Assembly (NCBI RefSeq): GCF_025118155.1
Contig: NW_026251419.1
Coordinates: 124,001-188,000, forward strand
From: Cokeromyces recurvatus
Taxonomy: Eukaryota; Mucoromycota; Mucoromycetes; Mucorales; Mucoraceae
Direction: 5' to 3'
DNA length: 64,000 bases
Positions 62,386 to 64,000 of this stretch are shown here, piece after piece. The stretch's first letter is position 1, and every line of letters begins with the position of its first letter. The notes under the pieces were generated by a model that saw nothing but the letters and a program-made list of their open reading frames with translations, was not told the DNA's origin and did no database searches. The position numbers and the translations under genes were made by a program.

Positions 62386-64000
62386 ATTGTTGTGTTATTA
62401 AACAAGTCAGTTGGTAACACATTAGGTTCTTCTTTAAAATAGTCTGATGACATCATTGGTTTATCTGAAAGGACAGCATCTAATTGTTCTATAAGCGGTT
62501 GTTGTTCGTTGGGAACCACCAAGTTATCTTCTTGAAACAAGATTTCATCATTTTGCAAAATAGGAGGTGGTGATGTGGCGATAACCTTTGATAAGTTGCT
62601 TTTATTTCAGATAAACAATTCTGTTCTCTTTTTTCAGTTTCTTTTGATAAACTGTTCTCGTTTCGTTTTCGTTTTCGTTCTCGTTTTCATTCTCGTTCTC
62701 GTTTCGTTTTGTTCTCGTTTTCGTTTTTGTTCTCGTTTTCGTTTTTGTTCTCGTTTTCGTTCTCGTTCTCGTTCTCGCTCTCGTTCTCATTCTCTTCTTC
62801 TCTTTCAGGTACTTTAAGCAAATAACCTTCTTCCTCTTCTGTTAGTACTTTAGGTTTTGATTCTAATCGAATATGAATCCCTAAAATACGACAGAGTTTA
62901 TTCACCGTATTCTCATCATCATATAATGCTATGATTACTTTATCAAAGAGTCCCTGATTTAATAACCGAAGATGTTTAAGTAATGCAATAAAGCGATGCA
63001 TGCCACAGGTTACCCGATGTAAAGGCCATGGGTAATAAGACAATAAGTGATTGATGCACATTTTCATCAGAGTCAAACCATGTACTTGCAGTCGTCCCAT
63101 TCCAATACTCGGATGGTACTCCTTCATAACGCATCATCTCTTCTGCTTTCCCTAAATTAATCATCACAAGTTCGTTCATCCATTCCATAATTGTTTAACC
63201 AACTTGCGTCGATTGACGGGTGTCAAGCGAACGCCAGCGAGGAGACCCTTTTGTAATTGACTTAAGGACTGTATTATCGTACTAGGCCATTGTGGATGTT
63301 CAAGCTGCAAAAATAATTTTGTATACAATAGAGCTTCCTCATTCGCAATCCATTTCAACAGAGCTTCTTCCATACCAAATAGAGGTAAAATGATACACGT
63401 TGCTATTTCCCAATGAGTAAAGGCCTCAGGGTGCTGGTCCCATATCTGGGAAAGGATAGCCTTGAGTGTTTCCCCTTCGACGATAAGAGTATCAGAGAGA
63501 TGAATGTGGGGTAAGACGATGCGAGAGGGATGATAAGGAAGCTGTTGACGAAGTCGTTTTGCAAGTTGAGCAAGACCCTCAGATCGCTGTGTTGAATCAT
63601 CACTTTGAAGGAGAGAGAGAATGTTCAATGGTTTTCGTCTGATGAGTCCATTGATTTCTTTCGTGTGAGCACACGTGGCATATTTGTGCGTGAGGGATGT
63701 AAAGGAGGTGAAGCATGAGAATGGGTCATGTTGGTAGCAGTTGTAGTTGAAGCAGAGGAATGAGGTCTTTGTAAATGAGAAGAAAGGGAAGAAGATAATG
63801 TTGGAGGTGAACCATAGGATCTAAGATGTGGAGACATAGCTCGAGGAGACATCGAGCGCTGTGTCATGGTGAATGAGCTATTTTGAATTAGAAGGAGAAA
63901 TAGGCATTGAGTCTTGACGGTTTAATGAATTTGATATCTTTGGTGATGCACTTGGACTATGTTGTTGCATCACTGTTCCTGAAGAAGCAGATTTATTCAA
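60431..64000 (-). CDS. CLASP-like TOG/HEAT microtubule-associated protein (5' partial)
   Basis: CLASPs (Stu1/Cls1) stabilise microtubules. The gene enters from the right edge, so its N-terminus is missing. Readable parts: a Ser/Pro-rich basic linker (QRSMSPRAMSPHLRSYGSPP; NMPRVLTRKKSMDSSDENH), SDDSTQRSEGLAQLAKRLRQ and HEAT-like helices (63180-63600), a (Glu-Asn)n tract (62650-62790), EPQFVPFFAPKQVNFSNPIF, a TOG-like array (RMAAEDALDAVLGTLSPST, LMAFIVYRLVITPFDSIK, LAFIYLSKCVKEINDKFYID, RKSCVEAIVAFHEVIGENIY, DLREDQLQLIRHYAAKSLKR), poly-Gln, and a last helical exon ending VIKIKLKKD at 60431-60433. Breaks near 63615, 63130, 62690 and 62040. CLASP is inferred from linker plus TOG helices; another HEAT protein, or a separate gene at 60431-60740, is possible. 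Confidence 0.55.
61080..61145 (-). repeat. CAA/CAG poly-Gln tract in the TOG protein
   Basis: GTT/GCT triplets on the plus strand encode about eight Gln followed by His/Asn on the minus strand, just after AAKSLKRKK. Confidence 0.85.
62660..62800 (-). repeat. hexanucleotide (GAGAAC/GAAAAC)n coding minisatellite
   Basis: The plus strand shows GTTCTC / GTTTTC units in tandem. On the coding strand they give alternating Glu-Asn (with some Lys-Asn), and a unit-internal indel shifts the frame to Arg-Thr/Glu repeats near 62700. Confidence 0.9.

Noticed and set aside
1..64000. tRNA or rRNA genes
   Set aside because: No cloverleaf-compatible B-box sequence or rRNA core sequence was noticed on either strand; a covariance search would be needed to exclude them.

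Overview
The window looks like nuclear DNA of an early-diverging filamentous fungus, most likely Mucoromycota/Mucorales. Evidence: very AT-rich sequence, many short introns (mostly 43-110 bp, GTAAGT/GTATGT-like donors, AG acceptors), a division 2 (class IV type) chitin synthase, a fungal two-domain trehalose-phosphate enzyme, fungal-type Med1, Cti6, Dma and Snx41/Atg20 relatives, a TEA-domain factor and the remains of a Fanzor. A/T homopolymers of 30-50 bases are frequent in introns and spacers. Many exons carry single-base indels, usually one base lost in a short homopolymer, while the protein clearly continues in another frame. I read most of these as residual assembly error, so such genes are annotated as one locus across the break.

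Layout. 0-5 kb: 3' part of NAD-glutamate dehydrogenase (+), then a PX sorting nexin (-). 5-9 kb: a low-complexity Asn/His/Ser-rich protein (-) divergent from an HSL-type esterase (+). 9-16.5 kb: membrane-type casein kinase I (-), Mediator Med1 (+), a second HSL-family hydrolase (-). 17-27 kb, all minus: hydroxymethylbilane synthase, the mitochondrial fission dynamin Dnm1 (with a 10-nt exon), DNA polymerase alpha catalytic subunit. 27.6-32.4 kb, plus: an F-box protein and a Cti6-like PHD protein. 32.4-37.1 kb: no genes, but a GC-rich hairpin island, a ~175-bp inverted repeat and a ~100-bp minisatellite. 37-45.5 kb: an unidentified many-exon coiled-coil protein (-), D-2-hydroxyglutarate dehydrogenase (-), and divergent from it the trehalose-6-phosphate phosphatase protein (+). 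45.8-52 kb: chitin synthase (+) convergent with a Dma-type FHA-RING ubiquitin ligase (-). 53-57 kb: a possible small coiled-coil gene and a decayed Fanzor (eukaryotic TnpB) gene with two zinc knuckles. 57-64 kb: a TEAD/Tec1-type factor (-) and a CLASP-like TOG protein (-) running off the right end.

The genes are ordinary fungal housekeeping and regulatory loci with no operon logic; shared intergenic regions (esterase/low-complexity gene, D2HGDH/trehalose gene, polymerase/F-box gene) could be bidirectional promoters. The accessory material of interest is the Fanzor relic at 54.2-56.8 kb and the structured repeat island at 34.1-35.4 kb.
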